Shown in pieces: positions 7,659-16,013 of a stretch of 50,698 nucleotides of DNA; position 1 is the first letter of the stretch; each line of letters starts with the position of its first letter. The stretch spans positions 1-50,698 of the forward strand of contig QUMM01000025.1 of the NCBI GenBank assembly GCA_003435055.1. Reading direction: 5' to 3'. The notes beneath the pieces are model-generated. The model was not told the origin of the DNA and made no database searches. It worked only from the letters and a program-made list of their open reading frames with translations. The position numbers and the translations under genes are program-made. The DNA comes from Lachnospiraceae bacterium OF09-6 (GTDB lineage: Bacteria > Bacillota > Clostridia > Lachnospirales > Lachnospiraceae).

Positions 7659-8699
7659 ATGAAAAGAAGGTATTTATCAACACTGGCGGGAACAATGGCA
7701 GCAGCAATGATGGTTTGTGGGGGAACTGTATTTGCTGAAGAGACTCCGGACTCACTGGACATTGTGTGGGTAACCTGCTCAACAGAATCAGAATTCTGGC
7801 AGTATCAGCAGATTGGTATGGAAAATGCCGTAAAGGATATGGCAGAGAAATACGGTATTGAAATCAACTTTACGACCGTAGGACCTGCAACTGAAGCAGA
7901 AACAGAAGCTTATATCCGTGCATTTGAAAATGCAGTAGCATCTAAACCAAATGCAATTATTTCAGCAACACAGGTTCCGGATTCTACCATCGCAGTATCC
8001 AAAGAAGCAATGGATCAGGGTATTGTAGTAAACTTCACAAACTGTGGACTGGAACCAATGGATTCTGATGAATATTCAGACTGTTACAATCAGTTCTATA
8101 CCACAGTCAGTGCAGACATCGGTGATATGGCTGGAAAGGTTATGCTGGAATTAATGGAAAAAGCCGGAATTGAAGCAAAGGGAACCGTAGCTATGGAATT
8201 TTCAAATGTAAACCCTGCACTTCAGCCACGTATGGATAACTTCAAAGCTTATCTTGAGGCTAATTCAGAATTAACCGTTTTGGATACACTGTACAACAAC
8301 AACGACCTGAATCAGGGACAGGCAGATATTGAAAATGAAATCGCTACATATGGTGATGATTTAGTTGGTATTTATGGAGCAAATAATACATCTGGTGACG
8401 CAATTGCTCTGGCAGTAGAAAATGCAGGCATCAAAGATAAGGTCATTACAATTGGTGTTGACTCTGATCCTACTGAAATTGCAGCACTGGAAGCAGGAAC
8501 TATTGATTGTATTATCGTTCAGGATGCTTATGGACAGGGATATGCAGCATTGGAAAATGCAGTAGAAACGATTATGGAAGGTGCAAATCCTGAATCAGAA
8601 CAGAAAGTAGCAATGGCACCTGTAGCAGTTACCACAGATAATATGCATGAAGATGAATATGCAGCTATGCTGGATCCTACTCTTAAAAAAGCAGAATAA
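7659..8699 (+). CDS. sugar ABC transporter substrate-binding protein
   Basis: Exported ligand-binding protein of the RbsB type (periplasmic-binding-protein family 4), 346 residues. Residues 1-26 form a signal peptide (basic MKRRY, hydrophobic core, then VFAEE as cleavage site); there is no convincing lipobox, since the Cys at 20 is not in an L-A-G-C context. The mature part has the two-lobe pattern, with ATQVPDSTIAVSKEA and ITIGVDSDP typical of ribose/allose-type binders. Strong AAAGGAG ribosome site. It precedes ATPase and permease genes of the same importer; an inverted repeat directly after the stop could stabilise its mRNA and give higher expression than the membrane genes. Confidence 0.93.
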   Translation: MKRRYLSTLAGTMAAAMMVCGGTVFAEETPDSLDIVWVTCSTESEFWQYQQIGMENAVKDMAEKYGIEINFTTVGPATEAETEAYIRAFENAVASKPNAIISATQVPDSTIAVSKEAMDQGIVVNFTNCGLEPMDSDEYSDCYNQFYTTVSADIGDMAGKVMLELMEKAGIEAKGTVAMEFSNVNPALQPRMDNFKAYLEANSELTVLDTLYNNNDLNQGQADIENEIATYGDDLVGIYGANNTSGDAIALAVENAGIKDKVITIGVDSDPTEIAALEAGTIDCIIVQDAYGQGYAALENAVETIMEGANPESEQKVAMAPVAVTTDNMHEDEYAAMLDPTLKKAE

Positions 8700-8724
8700 G
8701 ATGTATATTATGTGAGAATGTGAG

Positions 8725-8748
8725 CTGGCGGAATATCATTTCCGCCAG
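8725..8748 (+). terminator. intercistronic hairpin after binding-protein gene
   Basis: Perfect 9-bp stem CTGGCGGAA/TTCCGCCAG with a 6-base loop, with no long T-tract after it. Position between binding protein and ATPase suggests partial termination or protection of the upstream mRNA. Confidence 0.7.
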
Positions 8749-8789
8749 TCATATAAAAGGTAAGCTCAAAGACAGTGGGAGGTTATAGC

Positions 8790-10302
8790 ATGGAACAGGA
8801 AGTACTGTTAAAAAATCGAAAATGTTGTAAAAAACTATCCTGGCGTTCAAGCTTTAAAGGGAATTACGACAACTATCAAAAAGGGGGAAGTCAGGGCACT
8901 CGTAGGTGAGAATGGTGCAGGGAAATCAACATTGATTAAATGTATCATGGGTGTAGAATCTCCAACTGAAGGAAAAGTAGAAATCAATGTAGACGGGACA
9001 TGGAAGAGTCCGAAAAATGCGATCGAAGCAAAAGATTATGGCATGCATGCCAATTATCAAAATGTAAATATTGCAAAGAACTTAAGTATTGCAGAAAATT
9101 ATTTCCTTGGAAGAGTTCCATTAAAAGGAAAATTTGTGGATTGGAACACCATGTATACAGAAAGCCAGAAGGTTATTGACAAGTTCCAGTTAAATGTAAA
9201 TCCAAAAGATACCATAGTATCCTTGCCGGTAGCGATGCAGGCTATGATTACCATCAGTAAAATATCTGTAAATGATAATATCAGATTGGTTATTTTTGAT
9301 GAACCGACAGCGTTACTGGAAAATGATAAAGTAGAAACATTATTTAAATATATCAGAGAATTGAAAGAAAGTGGTGTCAGCGTAATCTATGTTTCCCACA
9401 GGCTGGAAGAAATTATGGAGATCTGTGACAGCGTAACCATTATGAAAGATGGAAGCTATGTGGAAACGAAGGATATTAAAGAGGTGGATAAGGACTATTT
9501 GATTTCGAAGATGGTTGGAAGATCCATGGTTGACATTTATAATATTGAACGCCAGAAGCCTGGAAAAGAGCTTCTTCGTGTGGAACATTTAAGCGGTGAT
9601 AAATTTACAGATGTAAGTTTTACGCTTAGAGAAGGAGAGATTCTTGGCTTCTTCGGTCTGGTAGGTGCCGGACGAAGTGAAGTCATGCGGGCAATTTTTG
9701 GTGTAGATAAAATACATTCAGGGAAAATATTTGTAAAAGGTGAAGAAGTCAGTATTAACAGTCCGAAACAGGCAATTTTAAAAGGTATAGGTTTCCTGAC
9801 AGAAGATAGACGAAAAGATGGACTGGCACTTCAGCAAAGTGTAAAACTGAATACAAATATGTATTCTTACGATATGATCAGTAAAAATGGAATTATTAAT
9901 CTGAAAAAAGAAACGGATCGTGCCGAGGAATATCGAAAGAAAGTGGCTGTAAAAACACCTTCTGTGAATCAGATTGTAAATAATCTTTCAGGTGGAAATC
10001 AGCAGAAAGTAGTTATAGCAAAACTGCTTTGCAGAAATCCGGATATTCTGATCTTTGATGAACCGACCGTTGGCGTAGATGTCGGTGCGAAAGACGAGAT
10101 ATTTAAAATTATCGAAAAACTGACTGCCCAGGGAAAAGGTGTCATCATTGTATCGTCCTATCTGCCAGAGGCAATGGGATTGTCAGATCGGATGATTGTC
10201 ATGTCAGAAGGGCATCTGGCAGGAAGTCTTGACAGTCAGGAGTTACGTTCTCTTCAGGAAGAAGACGTATTAAGACTGGCGTCTACTGTAAATTTTGATT
10301 AG
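8790..10302 (+). CDS. sugar ABC transporter ATPase (RbsA-like), frameshifted
   Basis: Tandem-domain ATPase that powers the importer. The ATG at 8790 follows GTGGGAGG, but the frame fails after nine codons: a run of six A (8810-8815) should be five. With one A removed the protein is 503 residues, the normal family length, with Walker A GENGAGKST near residue 42, Walker B LVIFDEPTALL, second-domain signature LSGGNQQKVV and Walker B ILIFDEPTVGVDVG. As written, only a fragment from a TTG at 8932 lacking Walker A could be made. The first-domain signature is weak (LPVAMQAM instead of LSxAQQQM). A sequencing error or reversible slippage in the A-run is more likely than decay, because the rest of the frame is intact. 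Confidence 0.88.
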
Positions 10303-10333
10303 AAATAAAAGTGGCAGAGGAGGTTCGTTCATA

Positions 10334-11302
10334 ATGAATGCAGAACAACAGAAAAAGAATAAAATTATGTCAATTCTCATGAAGACAGAAGTGTCTATGG
10401 TTGCGATTATAGCGATAATTTTTATTGCAGCGAGTCTGGGAACTCAGAATTTCCTGACAGCATATAATTTGACCAATATTTTAAAACAGTGCGCAATTAT
10501 CGGCATCATTTCCATTGCAGAAACTTATGTTATCATCACAGCAGGTATTGATATCAGTTGTGGAGCAATTGTCGGTATGAGTACCCTGATTGTAGCAATG
10601 TCTCAGGCAAAATGGGGATTAAGTGTACCGGTGTCTTTGTTACTTGGTATTTTAGTAGCGATTATTTCAGGTGTATTTAATGCAGCATTAGTATATGAAT
10701 TCCGTGTTCCGGCGTTTGTAGCAACCCTTGGATCACAGACAATTCTTCGAGGTTTGATCAAAGTAATTTCCAATGGTGGTACTGTAGCGGGCATTAACAA
10801 ATCCTTTGCAGGATTTGCATCAACTTCTGTTGGATTTATTCCGAATCTTGCGATTGTATGGTTTGTGATTGCAGTAATCTGTTTCCTGATTTTGAAATAT
10901 ACGATCTTTGGAAGAAACTTATTTGTACTTGGTTCAGGAGAAGAAGTGGCAAAACTGAATGGTATATCCATCAGAAAAACAATTTATTCCACATATGCTT
11001 TTGCAGGACTGCTTTATGGAATTGCCGGTATTCTGTTGTGCGCACGTATCAATTCAGCAATCCCAACCGCAGGCGAAGCGTATGAAACCAATGCAATTGC
11101 TGCAAGCGTGTTAGGAGGTGCATCACTGGCAGGAGGCTGTGGATCTGTTTTTGGTACTGTCCTTGGAACAATTCTGATTATACTGATTGACAATGTTGGT
11201 ACTCAGTTCGGTATTGGAGCATTTGTAATGCAGGTGATTACAGGATGTGTTATCGTAATCGCAATTGTAGTTGACCAGTTAAAGAAACGGGGAAAACGTT
11301 AA
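10334..11302 (+). CDS. sugar ABC transporter permease (RbsC-like)
   Basis: Integral membrane subunit of the importer, 322 residues with roughly nine hydrophobic segments and no other domain. It has the branched-chain/ribose permease pattern: ISIAETYVIITAGIDISCGA early, VPAFVATLGSQTILRG in the middle and AASVLGGASLAGGCGSVFG near the end. I start it at the ATG at 10334, ten bases after AGGAGG, rather than at an in-frame ATT/ATG-like position overlapping the ATPase. It is the last gene of the LacI-controlled operon, followed by a strong terminator at 11359. Confidence 0.93.
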   Translation: MNAEQQKKNKIMSILMKTEVSMVAIIAIIFIAASLGTQNFLTAYNLTNILKQCAIIGIISIAETYVIITAGIDISCGAIVGMSTLIVAMSQAKWGLSVPVSLLLGILVAIISGVFNAALVYEFRVPAFVATLGSQTILRGLIKVISNGGTVAGINKSFAGFASTSVGFIPNLAIVWFVIAVICFLILKYTIFGRNLFVLGSGEEVAKLNGISIRKTIYSTYAFAGLLYGIAGILLCARINSAIPTAGEAYETNAIAASVLGGASLAGGCGSVFGTVLGTILIILIDNVGTQFGIGAFVMQVITGCVIVIAIVVDQLKKRGKR

Positions 11303-11358
11303 ATAATTTATTAGAACAGCAGGAGGATAAGCTCCGGTTGCCAGATTGTAGACAAAGT

Positions 11359-11391
11359 TGGTGCCTGGTTATGAACCAGGCACCATTGTGT
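11359..11391 (+). terminator. operon terminator
   Basis: Perfect 12-bp stem TGGTGCCTGGTT/AACCAGGCACCA with a three-base loop followed by TTGTGTTGT. It closes the sugar operon that starts at 3453. Confidence 0.88.
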
Positions 11392-11462
11392 TGTCAGGGT
11401 TAAGCGCTGCTTAAAAGAATGCTTTCCAAACGAATTCCTCCCTAGCCCTTCGATCGGTTTTG

Positions 11463-11471
11463 TGCTATGAT
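11463..11471 (+). promoter_or_regulatory. extended -10 promoter of the flavin reductase-like gene
   Basis: TGCTATGAT fits the extended -10 pattern TGnTATAAT; no good -35 box is present. Confidence 0.5.
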
Positions 11472-11502
11472 AATGGAAGAAAATGACAGGAGGAAATCGA
11501 AT

Positions 11503-12008
11503 ATGGCATTTCGAGAAATCAAACCGGAAGAACTGAATTTTAATCCATTTCAGAGAATTGGAAAACAGTGGATGCTGATCACTGCCGGAACCGAAGAAGG
11601 CTACAACACCATGACAGCCAGTTGGGGCGGTGCAGGAGTAATGTGGGGAAAACCGGCAGCGACCGCTTATATCCGTCCACAGAGATATACGAAAGAGTTT
11701 GTTGACAGAGAAGAGACTTTTACCCTGTCCTTTTATGGGGAGGAGTATAGAAAGGCTCTGAACCTGTTCGGAACGGTATCTGGAAAAGATCGTGATAAGA
11801 TCAAGGAAGCTGGATTTACCCCATATTTTACAGACGGAACGGTAGCTTTTGAAGAAGCAGAGGTGATTCTGGTCTGCCGCAAGATGTACGCAGATGAGAT
11901 CAGCCGGAAAAGTTCATTGATAAACAGGCAGAAGAGAAATGGTATCCACAGAAGGATTATCACACGATGTATATTGCAGAGATTGAAAAAGTTCTGGTAA
12001 AAGAATAG
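11503..12008 (+). CDS. flavin reductase-like domain protein, frameshifted
   Basis: Small FMN-binding split-barrel flavoprotein. The region WMLITAGTEEGYNTMTASWG and FTLSFYGEEYRKALNLFG are typical of the flavin reductase-like family, which binds FMN and reduces flavin or acts as a partner oxidoreductase. Start at 11503 follows AGGAGG. The frame breaks at about 11900: GAGATCAGCCG lacks one C compared with the expected GAGATCCAGCCG. Adding it gives a 168-residue protein ending at 12008 with a plausible tail (PEKFIDKQAEEKWYPQ, YIAEIEKVLVKE); as written the frame ends at 12000 with an unrelated basic tail. The corrected stop is nine bases before the DegV gene, a normal operon spacing, which favours a sequence error. 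Confidence 0.85.
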
Positions 12009-12017
12009 GAGTATTCT

Positions 12018-12866
12018 ATGGTTAAGATTCTTTCAGACAGTACCTGTGATCTTTCACAGGAGTTACTGGAAAAGTATGATATTTCCATACTGCCGTTGCA
12101 TATTTTGCTTGGAGAAAAAGAGTATTGTGACGGCGTGGACATTACACCAGATGAGATTTTTCAGTGGTCAGATGCACAAAAGACCACACCGAAGACGTCA
12201 GCTCCGGCGCTGGACATGGCGATGGAGATGCTGGAGCCTTTTGTTAAAGAAAAACAACCTGTAATCTGTTTTTCCATATCGGAGGATATGTCTACTTCTG
12301 CTAATGTGATGCGTATGGCAGTCAGTGAACTGGAAGCAGAAGATCTGGTGACCGTGATAGATTCCGCCAGTCTGTCTACCGGAATTGGTCTTCTGGTGCT
12401 TCACGCAGCAGAGATGGCGCAGGCAGGAAAGACGGTGGAAGAGATTCAGACAGAGATCGAAGAACTGAAGTCAAAAGTGCGGGCCAGCTTTGTAGTAGAT
12501 ACACTGCTCTATCTTTATCGAGGCGGACGCTGCAGCGGACTGGCTGCCATGTTTGGCAGTGCCCTGCATTTGCATCCGATGATTGTTGTGGAGAACGGTA
12601 AGATGCACAGTAGTAAAAAATACAGAGGAAAGCTTTCCAAAGTGATTCTGGACTATGCAAAAGATCTGAAAGAACAAATGGAACAGGCAAGATCAGAACG
12701 AGTCTTCATCACCCATTCCGGCTGCAGCCCGGAAGTGGTGGAAAAGGTGCGAAGTTACTTAGAAGAACTGCACATTTTTGATGAGATTCTGATTACCAGA
12801 GCCGGTGGCGTGATTTCCAGTCACTGTGGACCTGGTACACTGGGAGTTTTGTTTATTGAAAAATAA
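12018..12866 (+). CDS. DegV family fatty-acid-binding protein
   Basis: A 282-residue DegV protein. Members bind a single fatty acid between two domains, and relatives (FakB) present it to a fatty acid kinase FakA. Recognisable are the N-terminal ILSDSTCDLSQELL, the T-S-A-P segment at about residue 60, SISEDMSTSANVM, and the C-terminal ITRAGGVISSHCGPGTLG. Whether it serves as a FakB is not shown here, as no fakA is in the window. AGGAG precedes the ATG. Follows the flavin reductase-like gene by nine bases and probably shares its transcript. Confidence 0.92.
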   Translation: MVKILSDSTCDLSQELLEKYDISILPLHILLGEKEYCDGVDITPDEIFQWSDAQKTTPKTSAPALDMAMEMLEPFVKEKQPVICFSISEDMSTSANVMRMAVSELEAEDLVTVIDSASLSTGIGLLVLHAAEMAQAGKTVEEIQTEIEELKSKVRASFVVDTLLYLYRGGRCSGLAAMFGSALHLHPMIVVENGKMHSSKKYRGKLSKVILDYAKDLKEQMEQARSERVFITHSGCSPEVVEKVRSYLEELHIFDEILITRAGGVISSHCGPGTLGVLFIEK

Positions 12867-12894
12867 TAATGATAAATATTGGGAGGATAAGAAA

Positions 12895-13290
12895 ATGGCA
12901 AAATTAATGGATTATTGTGATGGAGTACAGCATATCGGTATTCCGACAGCGGACATGGAAGCAACCTGTGAGTTCTATGGGGAACTGGGATTTGAAAATG
13001 TACATCAGGCAGAATTTGGAGAAGGCCCTCAGCATGTCTGCTTCCTGAAATTCCAGAATCTGGTTCTGGAATGCTACGACGAACCAAATCCGGCAGGACA
13101 GGCTGGCGCAATCAATCATTTTGCGATCAACTGTACGGATATTGATGGCGCTTACAAGCTGGCACAGGAAAAAGGTTATAAAGTAGTCAGTGAGGGGATT
13201 GAAGCACTGCCGTTCTGGGAGAAAGGAATCCGTTTCTTTATTATTGAAGGACCAAATAAAGAAAGAGTAGAGATCGATCAGATTCTGTAA
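12895..13290 (+). CDS. VOC (glyoxalase/bleomycin resistance) family protein
   Basis: A 131-residue vicinal-oxygen-chelate fold protein built from two beta-alpha-beta-beta-beta repeats. Metal-ligand positions can be seen as H in GVQHIGIPT, E in LVLECYDEP, H in AINHFAINC and E in ERVEIDQ. The start at 12895 is preceded by GGGAGG (12881-12886). It follows degV by 28 bp, so it likely belongs to the same transcript. Reaction unknown: VOC proteins include lyases, epimerases and dioxygenases. Confidence 0.88.
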   Translation: MAKLMDYCDGVQHIGIPTADMEATCEFYGELGFENVHQAEFGEGPQHVCFLKFQNLVLECYDEPNPAGQAGAINHFAINCTDIDGAYKLAQEKGYKVVSEGIEALPFWEKGIRFFIIEGPNKERVEIDQIL

Positions 13291-13309
13291 TCATGTGGGA
13301 AAAATATGT

Positions 13310-13329
13310 GAAGGTACTGAACAGATACG
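13310..13329 (+). repeat. CTGAACAGATAC element ahead of the mutarotase-like gene
   Basis: GAAGGTACTGAACAGATACG, ending ten bases before the ATG at 13340, directly in front of the GGGAGA ribosome site. Almost identical copies precede 14505, 47107 (minus strand) and 48499. Confidence 0.7.
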
Positions 13330-13339
13330 GGAGAATTTT

Positions 13340-14215
13340 ATGTATACTATTAAAAATGAAAAACTGAAAGTAGAGATCAAACAGCCAGGTGCAGAATTAC
13401 ATTCTATTCAGACAACGGATGGATGTGAGTATCTCTGGCAGGGAATTCCGGAAGTATGGGATGGACAGGCGCCGAACCTGTTCCCGTATATAGCAAGACT
13501 GACGAATGAGACCTATGTGTATGAGGGAAAAGAATATCACATGAAGATCCATGGATTTATCAAAGACAGTGATCTGACAGTGGATAGTGCAACGGAGAGC
13601 AGTGTCACATTTCGTTATGACAGTAATGAAAAGACATTGGTGCAGTATCCATTCGCATTTTCTTATTTCCTGACTTATGAGCTGGATGGCAGTACATTGA
13701 AGATTACAAATAAAGTAGAGAATCATGATGAAAAAGCAATGCTTTTTGGCATTGGTGGTCATCCTGGATTCAATGTACCGCTGGAAGAAGGACTTCGCTT
13801 TGAAGATTATGTTCTGGAATTTGGCAATCCGGCACATCCGACTCGTGTGGGATTTACGGAAGACTGTCACCTGAATGGTCAGGATGAATTGTATGCACTG
13901 GAAGAAGAACGCCGGATTCCGTTGCAGCACAATCTCTTTGATCAGGATGCAATTGTACTGAAGAATATGGATCGGTGTGTGACGCTTCGTTCCGATAAGG
14001 GTACCAGGGCTGTAAAGGTAAGATTTCCTCAGTATACGCATCTGGGATTCTGGCATATGCCGCACACCACAGCCCCATATGTCTGCATTGAACCATGGAG
14101 TTCATTGCCATCCAGATATGGAGTGGTAGAAGATCTGTCTCAGCAGTCAGATCTGGTTCGCCTGGAGGCAGGAAAGATCTATGAGAACCAGTGGAGTATC
14201 GAGATTATAGAATAA
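13340..14215 (+). CDS. aldose 1-epimerase (galactose mutarotase)-like protein
   Basis: A 291-residue beta-sandwich protein of the aldose 1-epimerase superfamily, LacX/YeaD-like branch. It carries the sugar-site histidines expected of the family in MKIHGF and in GIGGHPGFNVPL, and an acidic residue near the C-terminus (CIEPWSSLP). Such proteins interconvert anomers of hexoses or hexose 6-phosphates in the cytoplasm. The start at 13340 uses GGGAGA. It lies 50 bp after the VOC gene with the CTGAACAG element in between, so it could be read from the same transcript or separately. Ends at a strong terminator. Confidence 0.9.
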   Translation: MYTIKNEKLKVEIKQPGAELHSIQTTDGCEYLWQGIPEVWDGQAPNLFPYIARLTNETYVYEGKEYHMKIHGFIKDSDLTVDSATESSVTFRYDSNEKTLVQYPFAFSYFLTYELDGSTLKITNKVENHDEKAMLFGIGGHPGFNVPLEEGLRFEDYVLEFGNPAHPTRVGFTEDCHLNGQDELYALEEERRIPLQHNLFDQDAIVLKNMDRCVTLRSDKGTRAVKVRFPQYTHLGFWHMPHTTAPYVCIEPWSSLPSRYGVVEDLSQQSDLVRLEAGKIYENQWSIEIIE

Positions 14216-14233
14216 AATAATGAGAATCAGAAC

Positions 14234-14279
14234 AAAAATGCCCATGCCGAATGTATTTTATTTCAGCATGGGCATTTTG
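14234..14279 (+). terminator. terminator of the mutarotase-like gene
   Basis: Stem AAAATGCCCATGC/GCATGGGCATTTT (13 bp) with an 18-base loop, followed by TTGTTGT. The following 14280-14450 shows no gene; nothing convincing was seen in it. Confidence 0.85.
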
Positions 14280-14451
14280 TTGTGAGTTATGGTTCTATCG
14301 CGGTAGCATGAAGAAAAATCTTCAGTAACAAACTTACATGAACAAAATACATCCCCCAATGGGGCTTGCGGCAGATATTTCTTTCTGATAAAATATTCAC
14401 AACTTAGTGCCTGCGGAGTGAATACGGCACAGAGAAGCTAAAAATAAGATG

Positions 14452-14491
14452 ACTGTTCAGTTTCTATCGATGAAGGTACTGAACAGATATG
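14452..14491. repeat. inverted CTGTTCAG/CTGAACAG element ahead of the methyltransferase
   Basis: ACTGTTCAGT (14452-14461) and ACTGAACAG (14478-14486) form a 9-bp stem; the right arm is the GAAGGTACTGAACAGATA element seen elsewhere. It ends 14 bases before the ATG, so the hairpin sits in the 5' untranslated leader. Confidence 0.7.
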
Positions 14492-14504
14492 AAAGAGGTA
14501 TGAT

Positions 14505-16010
14505 ATGGAGTTATTACAGGAGATTGAGTCCTACTGGACTACCCGGACGGACGGCTATTCTGAGGTAAACCAGAAGGAACTGGCAGGAATGCAGAAAGCA
14601 GCATGGCTGAAGGTGCTGACAGAACATTTTCCCCAAAAAGAGAAGAAAGATTTACGGATTCTGGATATTGGTACCGGACCTGGATTTTTCCCGACAATTC
14701 TGTCAGAGGCCGGATATGAGATTGATGCGGCAGACTATACCCCTGGTATGCTGGAAAAGGCAAAAGAAAATGTAGGAAAATATGCGGATCATGTGCGGTT
14801 CTGGAGAGAAGATGCGCAGAATCTGGATTTTGAAAATGAGACCTTTGATGTGATCATTTCCAGAAATCTGACCTGGAATCTGGAAGAACCGGCAAGAGCC
14901 TATGCAGAATGGATGCGTGTGTTAAAGCCGGGAGGAAAGCTGCTGAATTTTGATGCCAACTGGTATGGGTATCTGTATGATGACAACAAGCGGGAGGCTT
15001 ATGAGGAAGATCGGAAAAATGTAGAGAGTGCAGCATTGGATGATCACTATACCTGTACAGATATCGACCGTATGGAGCAGATCGCCCTTCAGATGCCACT
15101 GTCAGCGATCCACAGACCGGTGTGGGATGCAAAAGTTCTTCGTAGTATTGGCTTTACTGAGATCGCTATTGACCAGGAGATCTGGAAAACGGTATGGAGT
15201 GAGGAAGAGAAGCTGAATTATGCATCGACACCGATGTTTATGATTGAGGCAGTAAAGCCGGAGATAGAGACAAAGAAGAGAGTGACCAGTTACTGGAGCA
15301 AACGAAGCGATGACTTTATGAAGCATAAGAGGGCAGAACTGCACAGTGTACAGGCAGAACGCTGGATGAATGAGATTCATAGATTTCTGCCTGCAGAGCG
15401 CCCGTTGAAGATTCTGGATATCGGATGCGGAGCAGGATTCTTCAGTATTCTGCTGGCGAAAGAAGGCCATCAGGTGACTGGTGTGGATCTGACTCCGGAT
15501 ATGGTAGAACGGGCCAGATTTCTGGCGCTGGAAGAGGGAATTAGTGAGGATATTGCCGAAGGAAGCTGTCGTTTTATGGTGATGGATGCAGAAAATCCGG
15601 AATTTGCTGATGAGAGCTTTGATGTGGTGATCTCCCGTAACCTGACATGGACATTGCCTCATGCTGACCGGGCTTATGAACAGTGGATTCGGGTGCTGAA
15701 AAAGGGCGGATGTCTGATCAATGCGGATGCAGACTATGGTGCAGATAATTTCGCAGATACCTCTGCACTGCCCAAAAGTCATGTACATCATATGGTAGGA
15801 AATGAACTGATGGAAGAGTGCGAGACGATCAAGCAGCTGATGTCGATCAGCGAATGCAGGAGACCGGCGTGGGATGTACAGGCATTAAAGTATTTTGGAA
15901 TGGAAGAAGTGCAGGCGGATACAGAGCTGAGTAGTCGTTTATATAAGGAAAAAGACGAATTTTATAATCCGACACCAATGTTTCTGGTGTATGGAAAGAA
16001 AAAGAGGTAA
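14505..16010 (+). CDS. tandem-duplicated SAM-dependent methyltransferase
   Basis: A 501-residue cytoplasmic protein made of two homologous class I methyltransferase domains, about 1-250 and 258-501. Each has its own SAM-binding motif I (LDIGTGPG at 53-60, LDIGCGAG at 304-311), acidic motif II (DAADYTP, GVDLTP), a shared block (FDVIISRNLTW at 114-124, FDVVISRNLTW at 372-382), a RVLKxGG motif, a RPxWD motif, and the ending TPMFMIE / TPMFLVY. Both copies keep apparently functional SAM loops. The substrate is unknown. A LysR gene starts three bases after the stop, implying a shared transcript, and a CTGAACAG hairpin lies in the leader. GAAAGAGG precedes the ATG. Confidence 0.88.
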   Translation: MELLQEIESYWTTRTDGYSEVNQKELAGMQKAAWLKVLTEHFPQKEKKDLRILDIGTGPGFFPTILSEAGYEIDAADYTPGMLEKAKENVGKYADHVRFWREDAQNLDFENETFDVIISRNLTWNLEEPARAYAEWMRVLKPGGKLLNFDANWYGYLYDDNKREAYEEDRKNVESAALDDHYTCTDIDRMEQIALQMPLSAIHRPVWDAKVLRSIGFTEIAIDQEIWKTVWSEEEKLNYASTPMFMIEAVKPEIETKKRVTSYWSKRSDDFMKHKRAELHSVQAERWMNEIHRFLPAERPLKILDIGCGAGFFSILLAKEGHQVTGVDLTPDMVERARFLALEEGISEDIAEGSCRFMVMDAENPEFADESFDVVISRNLTWTLPHADRAYEQWIRVLKKGGCLINADADYGADNFADTSALPKSHVHHMVGNELMEECETIKQLMSISECRRPAWDVQALKYFGMEEVQADTELSSRLYKEKDEFYNPTPMFLVYGKKKR

Positions 16011-16013
16011 GAT

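Noticed and set aside
8805..8820. Programmed ribosomal frameshift in the ABC ATPase
   Set aside because: No proper slippery heptamer, stimulatory structure or internal ribosome site fits a +1 shift here, and eight other indels in the window point to sequence error.
13397..14065. Minus-strand open frame opposite the mutarotase-like gene
   Set aside because: No ribosome binding site or recognisable domain; the plus-strand gene is well supported.
15102..15791. Minus-strand open frame opposite the methyltransferase
   Set aside because: No ribosome site and no domain; the plus-strand protein has clear SAM motifs in both halves.
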